Shown here: positions 23,728 to 36,487 of the stretch, piece by piece | How positions within the stretch are numbered: position 1 is the stretch's first letter | Layout: each line of letters starts with the position of its first letter | DNA from: Cocos nucifera | Taxonomy: Eukaryota; Streptophyta; Magnoliopsida; Arecales; Arecaceae | Assembly (NCBI GenBank): GCA_006176705.1 | Contig: QRFJ01000377.1 | Location: 124,001 to 188,000, forward strand | Direction of reading: 5' to 3' | DNA length: 64,000 bases | Translations under genes and position numbers: made by a program | Notes under the pieces: generated by a model | What the model was told of the DNA's origin: nothing | The model's database searches: none | The model's input: only the letters and a program-made list of their open reading frames with translations

Positions 23728-24517
23728 AAGGGTAGGGTCTTTCTGAGATTTGGTTTTGCTTATTATGGTAGTGTAATAGGTTTAGTAGGTGCATTTGACT
23801 CTTTATATTATGGTCATAGTTTCTTGTGTTCGGTCATGTGATTAGATGCTCTAAATATGGTTTCTAGTTGTGTAAATGTAAGTTTTATTATATTGGTGGT
23901 TAGAGAATCTTCTGCTTGATAACATGGGCATGTGGGACTCCTTTGTTTGAATTCAACGGTCTACAACTCCGTTCTTATTATAAGGCATTTGGATGCTTAC
24001 TACATATCAATATATTGAAGTTGATGCCAAGGGCTGCTTTAATGCTAGTCCTAACCTCCATATAAGAAGCTCATGGAGATGAACTGAAGAGTTCCTTTCT
24101 CCGATGAAATGGGTTGACATGTAAAAAGGAGAAGCATGGCCTAGATGATGCAACTTATCCAACGAGCACAGGTATGCTGTAATCCCCCACCTAGCCACAC
24201 CGATCTTCAAGCATCAAAAACATAAAAATAAATAAATAAATAAATAAAAAGAAGAAAACAACGATGAAGAACTCTCGTTCTTCCGGTGAAATCCAACTTC
24301 GGGAAGGACTAAAACAGCTTCTTCCAACCCTATTTAAGAACCTCATGCCTTTTCTTTTTATCACATATCAAGAAGTGCGTACCTCGCCGACGAACGACGA
24401 CGATTTCTATTTTTTTTTTTTTTCTGCCTTCACAGAAGCCTCTCACCGTGCTCATCGTAATCGGGCTCAACCACTGCCGAAAAGTTAGGTAACAGTTGCT
24501 TTATTTTCTTTTAATCC
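23728..24517. other. 3' flank of the GST gene
   Basis: TG-rich sequence with TTTTATTATATTGG near 23885 could be the 3' UTR and polyadenylation region; no clean AATAAA was seen close to the stop. An (AAAT)n microsatellite lies at 24225-24250 and a T-run at 24411-24422. No second gene recognised. Confidence 0.45.
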
Positions 24518-26087
24518 TTCCTTAGCCTTTAGAACTTAGATTCCGGTTGATCTTTAATCGGATTTCTTCTTGAAAAGCCAAGCTACCGATTCTCCTATTT
24601 TTTTTTCTATTTTTGGTTTGATTTTTCAGTACCATTGACCACCGCCGGTCACCGGACCTAGGTCATGATCGCTGTCGTCGCTGCTCTTCTGGCCATGAGC
24701 ATTGTCAAGGGTCCCTATCTGAAGAAGGAACGGGGGATCAAAGGATCTCTTGTTCCGTTAAAGAAACGAGGAAGAAGAGGACTTCTGGTCATGAGCATTG
24801 TCAAGGGTCCCTATCTGAAGAAGGAACGGGGGATCAAAGGATCACTTGTTCCGTAAAAGAAACAAGGAATAAGAGGAAGTCCTCTATTCCGTGAAGAAAG
24901 GAAAAAAGAGAGAAAAAAAAAAAAAAGAAAGAAAGAAAAAAAAAAAAAAGAGAACGAAAGAAAGAAAAAAAATAGATACAAGAAAAAAGAGAGAGAAAAA
25001 GATTCTTTTTTCCTTTTCTCCTAGCTTTGAGTTTGAATCCCATCTTTCTCTCTTTAGAAGTTTTACTTTCTCTCTCTATAAATAGTTTCTCTTTTTATAA
25101 TATTTTTTCTCGGTAGATTGTGCCTCTCTAAATTATTTTTCTCTTTTTATATATTTTTGAGAAGATTGATGATAAATTTGAACAATCCTAGTAAAGAAAT
25201 TCTAATCCATGATTGCTAGACAGCGTGCTGACATCCATCTCGATTAGATTGGATATAATTAGATTTTATTATTTATGATTTTATTAAATTATCTATATGA
25301 TAATTTCATCATGATTTGATTAAATTATCTTGATCTGATCGATCGGATTATCGGATAATATTGTCTGATTAGTCCTGTTCCATCTTATTATTTTTTTTTC
25401 TCTGATTTTATCTTTTCACTTGATTTATGAACTCTATAAAGAATTCCTAATCTTGTTGTTTTGAATTTGAGTTGACTCAGATAGACAAGCTCTGAACTAC
25501 TTTGTCAATTTAATAGCATATCTGTACCATTTGAGTTTTTCCTTTTTCCTTAACCTTTGGAACTTAGATCCTGGCTGATCTCTTATCAAATTTCTTCTTG
25601 AAAAGCTAAGCTACCAATTCTCATAATGTTTTTTTATATTTTTGGTTTGATTTTTCAGTGTCACTAACAATCGCTGGTCACCGGACCTAGGTCATGGTCA
25701 CTGTTGTGGCCTGCTCTTCTGGCCATGGGCATTGTCGGTTGGTGGGAGGGTCCCCATTTGAAGAAGGGATGGGGGATCAAAGGATCCCCATTCCATTAAA
25801 GAAAAGAGGAAGAAGAGGATGTAAGTCCTCTGTTCCATGAAAAAGAAAAAAAAGAGAAGAATAAAAAGTGAAAAAAAAGAAGAGAAAGATAGAAAGAAAG
25901 AAAAAAGAGAGATTTTCTCTTCCCTCTCTCCCAATTTTGAGTTTGAATATTCCCACCTTTCTCTCTCTAGAAGTTTTGCTTTCTCTCTCTATAAATAGTT
26001 TGTCTCTTTATAATATTTTCTCTTTAGAATTGTGTCATCACTAAATTATTTCTCTCTCTTAAGGTTTTATAGATTTTTGAGAAGATT
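24518..26087. repeat. Diverged tandem duplication of purine-rich DNA
   Basis: 24518-25180 and 25540-26087 share the same order of landmarks: 'cttagcctttagaacttaga', 'atttcttcttgaaaag', 'tttttggtttgatttttcag', 'cggtcaccggacctaggtca', 'gctcttctggccatg', a long A/G-rich tract, then 'ctctctctataaatagttt' and 'tttttgagaagattg'. The 360 bp between (25180-25540) are AT-rich. The TATAAATA in both copies and the arrangement could be an LTR pair or a promoter duplication; the type is unknown. ORFs in the purine tract are low-complexity artefacts. Confidence 0.65.
24691..24860. repeat. 96-bp tandem duplication inside the first unit
   Basis: 'ggccatgagcattgtcaagg' begins at 24691 and, with one change, at 24787. 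The period of 96 bp is 32 codons, so the repeat is in frame (MSIVKGPYLKKERGIKG occurs twice), yet the ORF is only 63 codons and is probably fortuitous. The second large unit (25540-26087) has one diverged copy only. Confidence 0.85.
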
Positions 26088-26126
26088 GGGTTAGATGTAT
26101 GCCTTAGAAGTCAATTGTTGGCTAAT
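26088..26126 (+). repeat. Start of an old family-B LTR (B0), first fragment
   Basis: 'ttagatgtatgccttagaag' matches the first bases of family-B LTRs at 45226, 52136, 56534 and 58637. It is cut at 26126 by element A1 and resumes at 36200. Confidence 0.75.
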
Positions 26127-28508
26127 TGAAGGAAACCGATCCAGGATTTTAGGAGTATATTTCGAAGCTTTTTCAAACTTGTGCTGTGGAAGTAATAAAC
26201 TAATCATATTAATTTATTAAGAAACATGAATTAACTCAAGAACTAGCATGATTTATGCATGCTATTAAATCTGAAAATAAAAATTAAGCAAAGATGATAT
26301 TGATCACATCAACATCAAAGTAATACTAGATCTAAGCTAAATAGTAAAGGAAGATCAAATCTATCTTATCTTTGCAAGATGGATTCTTCAACTCGCTGAT
26401 TCGAGGCTGAGGTCGTTGCTCCGAGTCGCACACGTATCCGACTTCTATAGGATATCTACATAAGGTCTCTATTGTCAATCTAATATCTAGTGATAGAAAA
26501 TCAGTACAGTATGTTAGTACTGTGCTGATTCTTCTTTGATGGCTGATCAGAACCTTTCTTCAAACCTAGAAAAATTATGGAGAAGAAACCTTTCTCTTTT
26601 TTTTTTTCTCTCATCAGGACATAATGGTTTGTGTCTTAATGAAGCACCACACCCCGATCTTCTTTACACCCAAGCTCCTATGTCCCAAACCTCTCTCTCA
26701 GGTCTAAAATCTATAGAAAACTCATATCCTAACTTCCTCTAAATAGAGATTTATGATAGAGTTCTTGTCTAGCTCAAATACCTAGAAAGGCTTGTCTAAA
26801 TTAAGCAAGGATTGGGGTGCCCAACTCTTGGGCATCCCCTCGTTTTTTTTTATGGACTCTAGAGAATACATGCAAATAAGTCTTCTACTTTTCATAAAAA
26901 ACTTAAAGAAAAATCAGGTGGTTTGGTGCCTCAAAGAAATAAGAAAATATGATGTATCAAACTCTATCCAATAGAGACCTAGGTTAAAATAACTTATTTG
27001 TTTTGACCTATTCTATAACTAATTTTCTTCTAAAATAGTGGAAGACATAAAAAGGGCATGGATACTCTCTAGAAATAAAATTTTTCATGAAAATTCTAAG
27101 AAAATTGGCATGGGGGGCATGAAAAGTAAGGTAACGCAAGATAGAGAAATCCTAGTCACACTAGGACTTCTAGTTTTGACTTGGTCCAACTTATTATTTG
27201 AATCCAATTAAATCAAACTAATACAACCCAATTAGAGATTATCTTAATCCAACTAAAAGCCTAATTAAATTAAATTAAATCTAATTTTAATCTAATTTAA
27301 TTTTTAATCAAATAAAAAATTGGATGCATACAAGTCTTAATTGAACAAGAATTTGTTCTTACTTATATTTGACTTATCCAATAAACTAATTAGACTTGAT
27401 CCAATCAAATCTAAACTAAATTTAATTAAATTATATTTAATTAGACTTAATCTCAATCCTTTGGCTTAATCAAATTAAGCTAATTAGCAATCTAATTGCT
27501 AATTGATCCTCATACAATATTTATACTAGTTCAAACATCAATCGTATTAATTGTTTGACCTTAAAATAAATCTAAATCATTGATCAACCATCCAATCAGA
27601 TCGAGATCTCTATGTGTATGATCCCATAGGTTTGAATCTAAGCTGATAGTATAGAAATAAATTTTTGTACCAATCAAAGTGACCATTTAGCAATGGTACC
27701 CGATGGCTGGATAGGTTGAATGTATAGAGCAATATTCTTAGAATCCATGTGGATATAGTTTTTGTATTATTTATCTCTTTGACTTAAATGCTCATAAGAT
27801 GATTCATAGTTAAACTGTCAACTCTGATTTTGTCATCTATATTGTATTTCAAAATATCAAATCTATCTTATGGATTATCTTGATCAAGATTTTGCTAAAT
27901 TAAAATACAGTGATGCATTTTCTTCAACCCTTAGAGTGGTCAATTCCATCTTGATTACTCACCGACTTCATAAGTACTTGACCGTGCTCATAAATCTTTT
28001 GTTACTGAATTAGAAATTCAGTTAGTCCGGCACCAAAGTATAATAAGTTGCTTGCAAGCTACCGTGGTGATCTCACGTCTAAGGAACATTTATACCTATA
28101 TCATATCAGAGCAATTTTTGATAGTGGAATGCTCTGGAGTTGATCACGTTCAGTGATGATGTATCCTTACATCTCACTTATATGCCATACCAGTGTCTCC
28201 ATACTTCTTGGTTAAGAGGACAACCAACCTATATGGCATACAATTACCTATACTTGATAAACGTTGTCATCCTAATTAACAATGTATCATTTGGTTGTGA
28301 ACGGTTTAAGAACTAATCAATAAATTCTCTCTTTATTGAAACTATATAGTTCTAAGAACTTTATCACAATAAAGAAGTTTATTAGAAAATATAGACTTTA
28401 TGATGAAAATGCTAGAAAATTTATTTTATTTAATAATAAATTAATTATAATTATAATTATAAAATCATCAATAAGCTGATGATTGACTTTGAAATATAAT
28501 TCTCAACA
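26127..28508 (-). repeat. A1 3' LTR
   Basis: On the minus strand it starts TGTTGAGAATTATATTTC at 28508 and ends ...CTTCA at 26127. It is colinear with 33803-36199 and, inverted, with 36488-39155. Confidence 0.87.
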
Positions 28509-28521
28509 ACTTTTACTTATC

Positions 28522-31500
28522 CTAAAGCCATTCGGTACAGTATTTAATACCCATCTTTAACTTATGGTTATCAAACTTCTTTATCGATAGGGCTTTAGTG
28601 AAGGGATCGATCAGATTTTTCTTTTCATTGATCTTCTGAAGATTGATATCACCTCAATCCACAATCTTCTAGATCAGATGGAAGCGGCATAGTATGTACT
28701 TCATCTGCTGGTGTGCCTTCAATTCCTTCACCTGAGCAATGGCATCGGTGCTGTCGTAGTAGAGCAGGATCAGACCATCAAGAGAGGATGCTATTCCAAT
28801 CTTAGTGATGAACTTTCATAGCCACACAGCTTTCTTTACGGTATTTGATGCTGTGATGTACTCCGCCTCGCAAACAGCATCTACTATAATGTACTGCTTT
28901 AAACTCTTTCAGTATATTGCTCCACCATTTAGGATAAAGACATATTCCAACATGCTTCTGCTACCATCATGGTCAGATTGAAAGCTGGAGTCTATAAATT
29001 TCTTAAGTTTTAAATCTGACCATCATAAACTAGCTACTAGTCCTTAATATTTCTTAAATCCTTAAGGATGGCTTTTACCATCTTTCAGTGATTTTTCTCT
29101 GAATCAAATTGGTATCTACTTCCTACTCCTAGTGAGCCGCATCTGATCTTATATATGTTATGGTGTATATGATAGATCCTACTACCAAAGCATATGGGAC
29201 TCTGCTAAAATGCTCTCTTTTTTTAGGAGTTGTCGGACAATCCTTCTTAGAGAGAGAAATTTCATGGTCTATTGAAAGATAGCCCTTCTTGAAATTCTCC
29301 ATGCTGAACCTCTTCAACATAATTTTTATATACGTGGACTGAGATAACCCAAGCATCCTCTTAGATCTACCCCTATAGATCTTCATTCCTAGAATATAAG
29401 ATGCTTCACACAAGTCCTTCATGGAGAACTGAGATGATAATTAAATTTTTATTCCTTATAGTGCAGCGATGTCATTTTTAATTAAGAAAATGTCATCCAC
29501 GTACAAGATAAGGAATACTACTATCGGACCATTTGTCCACTTATATATGCAGGGCTCTTCTCCATTCTTAATGAAGCCATATATTTTGATCACCTTATCA
29601 AAATGTATGTTATAACTTTGAGATGCCTGCTTTAATTTATAAATGGATCTTTGAAGCTTGCACATCTTAGACTCCTCTGTGAATGTGAATCCTTTTGGTT
29701 GTATCATATACACCTCTTTGGTCAGCTCTCCATTCAAAAAAGCTGTCTTTACATCCATCGACCAGATCTTATAGTCCAGATGGACAGCTATTGCAAGCAT
29801 CTGTATGGATTCGAGCATTGCCATAGGAGAGAACATCTTGACATAGTCAATACCATAACGTTGACGATACCTCTTGACAACTAGATGGACTTTATAGGTC
29901 TCCACCTTTCCATTTGCACCCCTCTTTCTCTTGAAAATTTACTTGCATCCAATGGATTTAACCCTTTCAGGTGAATTAACCAATGTCCACACATCATTGA
30001 CCTTCATGAACTTCATTTTGAATTTTATGGCCTCAAGCCATTTATCAAAATTAGGTCTCTACATTGTATCCATATAGATGATCAGATTCTCATCATTTTC
30101 ATCAAGCTCGATAGGATCACTATCCTGAACCAAAAAATTATAATATATATCTGGCTGACACAGTACTTTATCAAATCGCCTTAATAGTATAGGTTTATTA
30201 GGCTCCAGATTTGATCTAATCAAATCCAGTTCAGGTTTGACCACTGGTATCGACTTTTCTACCTGTTGAACTTTCTCAAGTTCAATTTTAGAGGCAATAG
30301 TTCCTTTACCAAGAAACTTTTTTTCTAAAAAGATTGTCTTATTGCTGACGAACATCTTTTGTTCTTCTACATGGTAGAAATAACAATCCCTAGTTTTCTT
30401 GGGGTACCCTATTAGTACATACTTATCGGATTGGGATCCAAGTTTATCTATATGCAAATATATGACATAGGCTAGACAACTCCAAACCCAAAGGTAAGAG
30501 AGTGTAGGCCTATGTCCAGTCCATATCTCATATAGAGTCTTTGCAATAGATTTACTTGGTATATTGTTCCATATAAAATATATAATCTCAAGAGCATAAT
30601 CCCAAAATAAAATAAGTAGACTAGTAAATCTCATCATAGATCGAACCATGTCTAATAAGATTTGATTTTTTCTTTTCAATACATCATTATATTATGGTGT
30701 CCTTAGAGGAGTCCACTATGAGAGAATCCGATTTTCTCCTAAATATATTAAGAACTCACTGGGTAGGTATTCACCTTCTCAATCTGATCGAAGGGTTTTA
30801 ATATCTTTTTTAGTTTATTTTTTGACTTCATTTTGGAATCATTTGAACATTTCAAATAAATCTAACTTATATTTCATCAGATAGATATATCCATATATGC
30901 ATAGATCATTTATGAAAGTAATGAAGTAGAAATATCCATTCTAGCACTTGTGCTCATAGGTCCACATACATCAGTATGTCTAGACCTAAGAGTTCAGTAG
31001 CTCTTTTATCTTTTTCAGTAAAAGATGACTTGATCATTTTTTCAAGAAGATAGAACTTGCAGATTGAAAGTGATTCACAATCACTGACTTCGAGGATTCC
31101 CTCTTGAGTCAACCTATTTATCATGTTCTTATTAATATGACCCATCATACAATGCCATAGGTAGATATCAGAGATATTATCTAATCTAGAACATTTTTTT
31201 GAAGTATACATTACACTCATAGGCTGCGATAAAATATAAATATTATTTTTTTGTTGTCCTTGTATTATCGTAACATCATTCATAATGATATCACAATAAT
31301 CTCCTTTTATTGATAAATGATAACCATCTTTGGTCAAAAGACCAATAGAGATTATATTCATCAAAAAAGAAGGACAATAATAACATTCATCTAAAGAAAT
31401 GATATTATCATTAAAAATAAGTTGAACTCTTTCCATAGCTAGAACTGAAACTGATCTTTCATCTCCAACATTTAGGAATCGCTCCTTATTTTTAAATTTT

Positions 31501-31560
31501 CTACTAACTTAAAATTCTTGTAATAAATTATTAATATGAATTGGACTTCCAGTATCCAAT
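28522..31560 (-). pseudogene. Copia pol polyprotein of A1, multiply broken
   Basis: Read from right to left: protease core VLDTGS (31560-31544); GAG-pre-integrase with YLWHCMMGHINKNMINRL and CKFYLLEK (31436-30954); integrase core, heavily decayed (about 30950-30680, an EGEYL-like stretch and RKNQILLDMVRSMM at its end); integrase C-terminal part ending AKTLYEIWTGHRPTLSYL and IGYPKKTRDCYFY (30679-30059); RT with MDVKTAFLNGEL and LYVDD at 29503-29492 (29905-29456); RT thumb LGMKIYRGRSKRMLGLS (29422-29129); RNase H remnant with AIAQVKELKAHQQMKYIL and DPFTKAL (about 28770-28560), ending TEWL, stop at 28522. The acidic DN pair of RNase H is degraded. The order integrase before RT is diagnostic of Ty1/copia. 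Stops and frameshifts separate almost every block. Confidence 0.85.
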
Positions 31561-31639
31561 ACCTAAGTAGTAGTATCACAAATAGAAAAATTATAAGGTG
31601 TTATCGTATAACATTCTCGATCAGTAGCTCTTTGTTCTT

Positions 31640-31800
31640 TTCTCTTGTTTAGCCTGTTGGGATCATGAAAAATAAGATACTGAGGATAGTTCCTCTTTCA
31701 GTATCTCTGCTTCTTATAATAGAAGTACTCTGCATGATCTATATTAGTCTTGGACCTTTTGTTTAGACTAGACATAGAAGTCCTAGCACGAACCTCTTCA
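31640..31800 (-). pseudogene. A1 gag remnant, zinc-knuckle region only
   Basis: A knuckle-like stretch reads EYFYYKKQRY, stop, KRNYPQYL, where family A2 has ECFFCKK..HWKRN: three Cys positions are now Tyr. Upstream (plus coordinates above 31850) the sequence already matches the A2 leader, so the several hundred bp that encode the gag core in A2 (41066-41800) appear deleted. Confidence 0.55.
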
Positions 31801-31859
31801 TGCTGCTAAATAATGTTCAACTTTCGATACTTGTTATCAACGTTGGGTCCCACAGGTAT

Positions 31860-33788
31860 ATCACTATCTTATAGTGAATGGAGCAATTAGGGTTTAACCT
31901 TAACTACAAAAAGGAGAACCAAAAGTCTAATTAGTAAATGATTTATGAAATCTAAAGATTTGGAGTTTAATCGAAAGGTTCTACCATTATTTTATTCGGA
32001 TTGGTAGCCTTTACCTCTAATTCGAGAAATTACCTTAATTCCTTAGTGGATACTAGAATCCACATTGACTACATACGAGCCCGAGGAAAGCTCTAGCTAA
32101 TCCATGTGCATCTATAGATAGATTCTTAACCAATTATTTTTTTAAATAATTTTTAGTATTAAGTTTTATCCCAGGTATCTTTTCAATAGGCTAGGGCCTT
32201 CACTGAAAGTCCCGATTAGGTCTAACCATTAACATGATTGAGTTTGATGCATCAAATGAATGATGACTAGGCCTAAGACAAGCTTTGGCTAACCTAATCG
32301 TCATTTAGAGAGTGCAACTTAATCATCATATGATAAATGATAATTCCAACATCTTGATAAACATCAGGCATAAGGCACCTCCAATGTCCATCCAGACTAC
32401 TAGATCCATTATCATCCACCTTAATGGGAGGCTATGATCTAGTTATCATCCTAACTATTTTATTTTAGAAATCTAATAATTTTAGAAAATTTTATTAATT
32501 TTATTTAGAGAAGAGAGTCAAAGAAACTAGCTAATCATGATCCTCCCACTGACTTTACCAAATCAGATTAAGGAAGACCACGATAGACTAGTCTAGGAGT
32601 ACCTAAATCAGTCATACTGATTTACCTAGCTAACATGGGTCAGCTCGAATTATCAAGTAATCTGATCAAAACATAATTTTACCATGAAGGCCAGGTAATT
32701 GAGATCGATGGGAGGATCTACCAAAGCTTGCCTTAAACACCATCAGAAATGGTCAGGTAAGTGGGTTGCCAATTAAAAATCACTGATCCGAATTGTCAAA
32801 CTTATCTTAGATACCAACTAGTTAATTAATTTTGATTGGATCAACCTAACAATTTGGACTAGACCGTGTAGCCAAGAATCAAATCTATTTTGGTTCTCGT
32901 TAAAGATATGGACTTGACCAACTACTAGTATTGTAATTGATCTAGATTTAGTCAATTATTTAATTAAGTCCATCCTTTAATCTATCTTAGATTTAACTCA
33001 ATTAATAGACCTAATTTCTTCCAACCCAATAATCCAAATTTTATGAGTTGTGTCTTAGGATCTTCAATTCATAATCCTAGATCCTAATCAAATAATTTAT
33101 AATTCTTAATTAAGTTTTGGACTGAGGGTTGGGGTTCAGCATTTCAAAAATAATTTTAATATTAGTAAAATATTTTTACAATATGGTTCTGCCAATAAGT
33201 TGTATGTTTGATTCATAATCAATATGCAAATAATACAAACATGAAACTATTTTAGATCTAATCTAAACATATTCATGTAATTCAAAATTAAAACTATTTT
33301 AATTTTAATCAATTATAAATCATCTTAGATCAAATCTAACATATTTATGATGATAAAAATTAGATTAAAATATTTTTAATTAAATCATAAAATTACTTAG
33401 ATCTAATCTAAAATTTTATGATTAAGATTTTAGATCAGCACGTACTAGAATAACATTTTCACTTTAAGGGATAAACCTTACAGTAGGATAATCTTATAAG
33501 ATCAGTTTATACAATCTAAAATATTTATTTTTAGATTTAAATAATTTTAAATCTAATAAATTATAAATTAATTTAGTTTATATCTAATAAATTTATGATT
33601 AATTTTAGATTTATACGAACTAGGACAACCTTTATACTATAAGGAATAAACCTTACAGCAGGATAATCTTATAAATCAATTAGTGTAATCTTTGATTCAA
33701 TTTTAGATTTAAATATCATATTATAAATTAGATCTAATCTAAATAAATAATCCACACATGCATAAAAATCATATGATAAGAAAATCTT
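31860..33788 (-). other. A1 untranslated leader
   Basis: Non-coding. It is the inverted counterpart of 39171-41065 in A2, with shared landmarks 'gatggtgtctaaggcaagct' (rc near 32720-32745) and the Lys-free AT-rich blocks around 33180-33720. It forms part of the long A1/A2 palindrome. Confidence 0.75.
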
Positions 33789-33801
33789 GCTCTTATATCA
33801 A
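33789..33801 (-). other. A1 primer binding site
   Basis: The reverse complement TTGATATAAGAGC, one base inside the 5' LTR, is a decayed form of the TGGTATCAGAGC initiator-Met tRNA complement. Confidence 0.7.
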
Positions 33802-33802
33802 T

Positions 33803-36199
33803 TGAAGAAAATCGATCTAGGGTTTTATGAGCATATTTCAAAACTTTTTAAATCATGTAGTGAAAGTAATAAATTAATCATATTAATTTATTAAAATATA
33901 TGAATTAATACTAGATGATCTTATCTTATGATTTATGTATGCTATTAAATCTGAAAATAAAAATCAAGCAAAGATGATGTTGATCACATCAACATTAAAG
34001 CAATACTAGATCTAATCTAAATAGTAAAAGAAGATCAAATCTCTCTTACTTTTGAAAGATGGATTCTTCAACTCACTAATCCAAGACTAAGGTCATTGCT
34101 CTGAGCCGCACATACGTCCAACCTCTATAGGATGTCCACACAAGACCTCGATCATCAATCTAAAATCTAGTGATAGAAAATCAGCACTGTATACTAGTAC
34201 TGTACTGATCCTTTTTAAATGACTGATCAGAACCCTCCTTCAAATCTAGAAAAACCCTAGAGAAGAATCATTTCTTCTCCCTTCTTTTTCTCTCATCAGG
34301 ATACAATGGTTTGTGTCTCAATGAAGCACCACACCCAGATCTTCTTTACACCCAAGCTTCCCATGTCCCAAACCTCTCTCTTAGGTCTAAAGCCTGTAGA
34401 AAACTCATGCCCTAACTTTCTCTAAATAGAGAGTTATGATAGAGTCCTTGTCTAGGTCAAATACATAGAAAGGCATGTCCAAATTGAGTAAGGATTGGGG
34501 CACCCAACTTTTAGGCGTCTCCTCCTTATTTTCTTTTATGGACTCTAGAGAATATGTGAAAATAAGTCTTCTATTTTCCATAAAAAGATTAGAGAAAAAT
34601 TAGGTGGTTTGATGCCTCAAAGAAATAAGAAAAAATGATGTATCAAACTTTATCCAATAAAGACCTAGGTCAAAATAACTTATTTGTTTTATCCTATTCC
34701 ATAATTAATTTTCTTCTAAAATGGTGGAAGACATAAAAAGAGCATGGATATTCTCTAGAAATAAAGTTTTTCATGAAAATTCCAAGAAAATTGGTGGGAG
34801 GGGGGCATGGAAAGCAAGGTGGTGCAAGATGGAAAAATCATAGTCACACTAGGATTTCTAGTTTTGACTTGGTCCAACTTATTATTTGAAGCCAATTAAA
34901 TTAAAACTAATGCAATCTAATTAGAGATGATCTTAGTCCAACTAAGAGCTTAATTAAATTAGATTAAATTAAATTTAAATTTAATTTAATTTTTAATTAA
35001 ATTAAAAATTGGATGCATACAAGTCCTAATTGAGCGGGAACTTGTTCTTCCTTGCATTTGGCTTATCCAATAAACCAATTGAACTTAATCCAAAAAATTT
35101 TAAACTAAATCTAATTAAATTATATTTAATTAGACTTAATCTTAATCTTCAAGCTTAGTCAAATTAAGTCAATTAGCAATTCAATTGCTAATCAATCCTC
35201 CTGCAATACTTGCACTAGATCAAACATTAATCATATTGATTGTTTGATTTTAAAATAATTTTAAATTATTGATCAACCATCTGATCAGATCGAGATCACT
35301 TATATGTGTGATTTCATAGGTTTAATCCTCAGTCAGTAGTATAGAAATAAATTTTTGTACCAATCAGAGTGATCATCTAGCAATGATATTCGACGGTCGG
35401 ATAGGTTGAATATGTAAAGCAATATTCTTAGAACCCATACGGATATAGTTTTCGTATAATTCATCCCTTTGATCTAAATGCTCATAGGATGATTCAGAGT
35501 TAAACTATCAACTCTAATTTTGTCATCCATATTATATTTTAAAATACCAAATCCATCTCATGGATTATCCTGGCTAAGATTTTGCTAAATTGAAATATAG
35601 TGATGCATTTTCTCCAACTCTTGAAGTGGTTAATTCTATTTTGATTACTCACCAACATCACAAGTACTTGACTGTGTTTAGAAATCTTTCATTACTAAGT
35701 TAAAAATTTAGTTAGTCTGGTACCAAAGCATAGTGAGTTGCTTGCAAGCCATCGTGGTGATCTTAGATCTAAGAAAGACTTATACCTATATTCCATCAGA
35801 GCAATTCTCGACAGTAAAATACTTTGGAGTTATTAACATTTAGTGATGATGTATCCTTATATCTCATCTATATACCAACCAATATCTCCATACTTTTTGG
35901 TTAAGAGGACAATCAATCTATATGGCATACAACCACCTATACTTGATAAACATTATCATCTTAATTAACAACGTATCATTTGGTTAATAACAGTTTAAGG
36001 GCTAATTGATAAATTCTCTCTTTATCAAAATTAAATAGTTCTAAGGACATCATTACAATAAAAAAGTTCATTAGAAGATGTAGACTTTATGATGAAAATG
36101 CCAAAAAAATTATTTTATTTAATAATAAATTAATTATAATTATAAAATTATACAACCATCAATAAGTTGATAATTGGCTTTGGAACATAATTTTCAATA
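33803..36199 (-). repeat. A1 5' LTR
   Basis: On the minus strand it starts (TAT)TGAAAATTATGTTCC near 36199 and ends CTTCA at 33803. It lies back to back with the A2 5' LTR, 288 bp away. Confidence 0.87.
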
Positions 36200-36487
36200 A
36201 TAACGTATATTGCAATTCTAAGATATAATTTTGTTTATTCATTAATAAAATGGATAAGTTTACTCTAATCATATTTTTTACATGTTCATGATTCATCAAA
36301 GGGATTAATAGATGATAACACATATTTTTAAGTATTGAGAATTTGAGATATGTGTGTCATTGATGGTTAATTTCTAAAAGCTTTCAATTGAGGATCATCA
36401 TGGAGGATGGTGATTGATCCAATTAGATTCATGCATGGATCACTTTCCTTTCGGACAAATGAGTCTTGAGTCTACGATGTTGAGATT
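36200..36487 (+). repeat. Old family-B LTR (B0), second fragment
   Basis: It continues the B0 LTR after A1: 'ttcatgattcatcaaagg', 'gatgataacacatatttttaag', 'gaggatggtgattgatcc' and 'gatgagtcttgagtctac' style blocks match 45340-45545 and 52270-52460. It ends with GAGAT (36483-36487), the target site of A2. Confidence 0.8.

Larger units (their letters stand above)
26127..36199 (-). mobile_element. Ty1/copia element A1 (family A), degenerate
   Basis: It has two LTRs (26127-28508 and 33803-36199, each about 2.4 kb), a minus-strand pol with copia order (protease, integrase, RT, RNase H) and a leader of about 1.9 kb next to the 5' LTR. The main gag domain seems to be missing. It is inserted in the B0 LTR fragment. 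The flanking pentamers (ctaat at 26122-26126; ataac from 36200, or ataat from 36197) do not give a clean target duplication, consistent with age. All reading frames are broken. Confidence 0.88.

Noticed and set aside
24834..25085. Lys/Glu-rich ORFs
   Set aside because: Low-complexity A/G tract, no start context or homologue.
26127..36199. Clean target duplication for A1
   Set aside because: Candidate pentamers ctaat and ataac/ataat do not match exactly and depend on where the LTR edge is placed.
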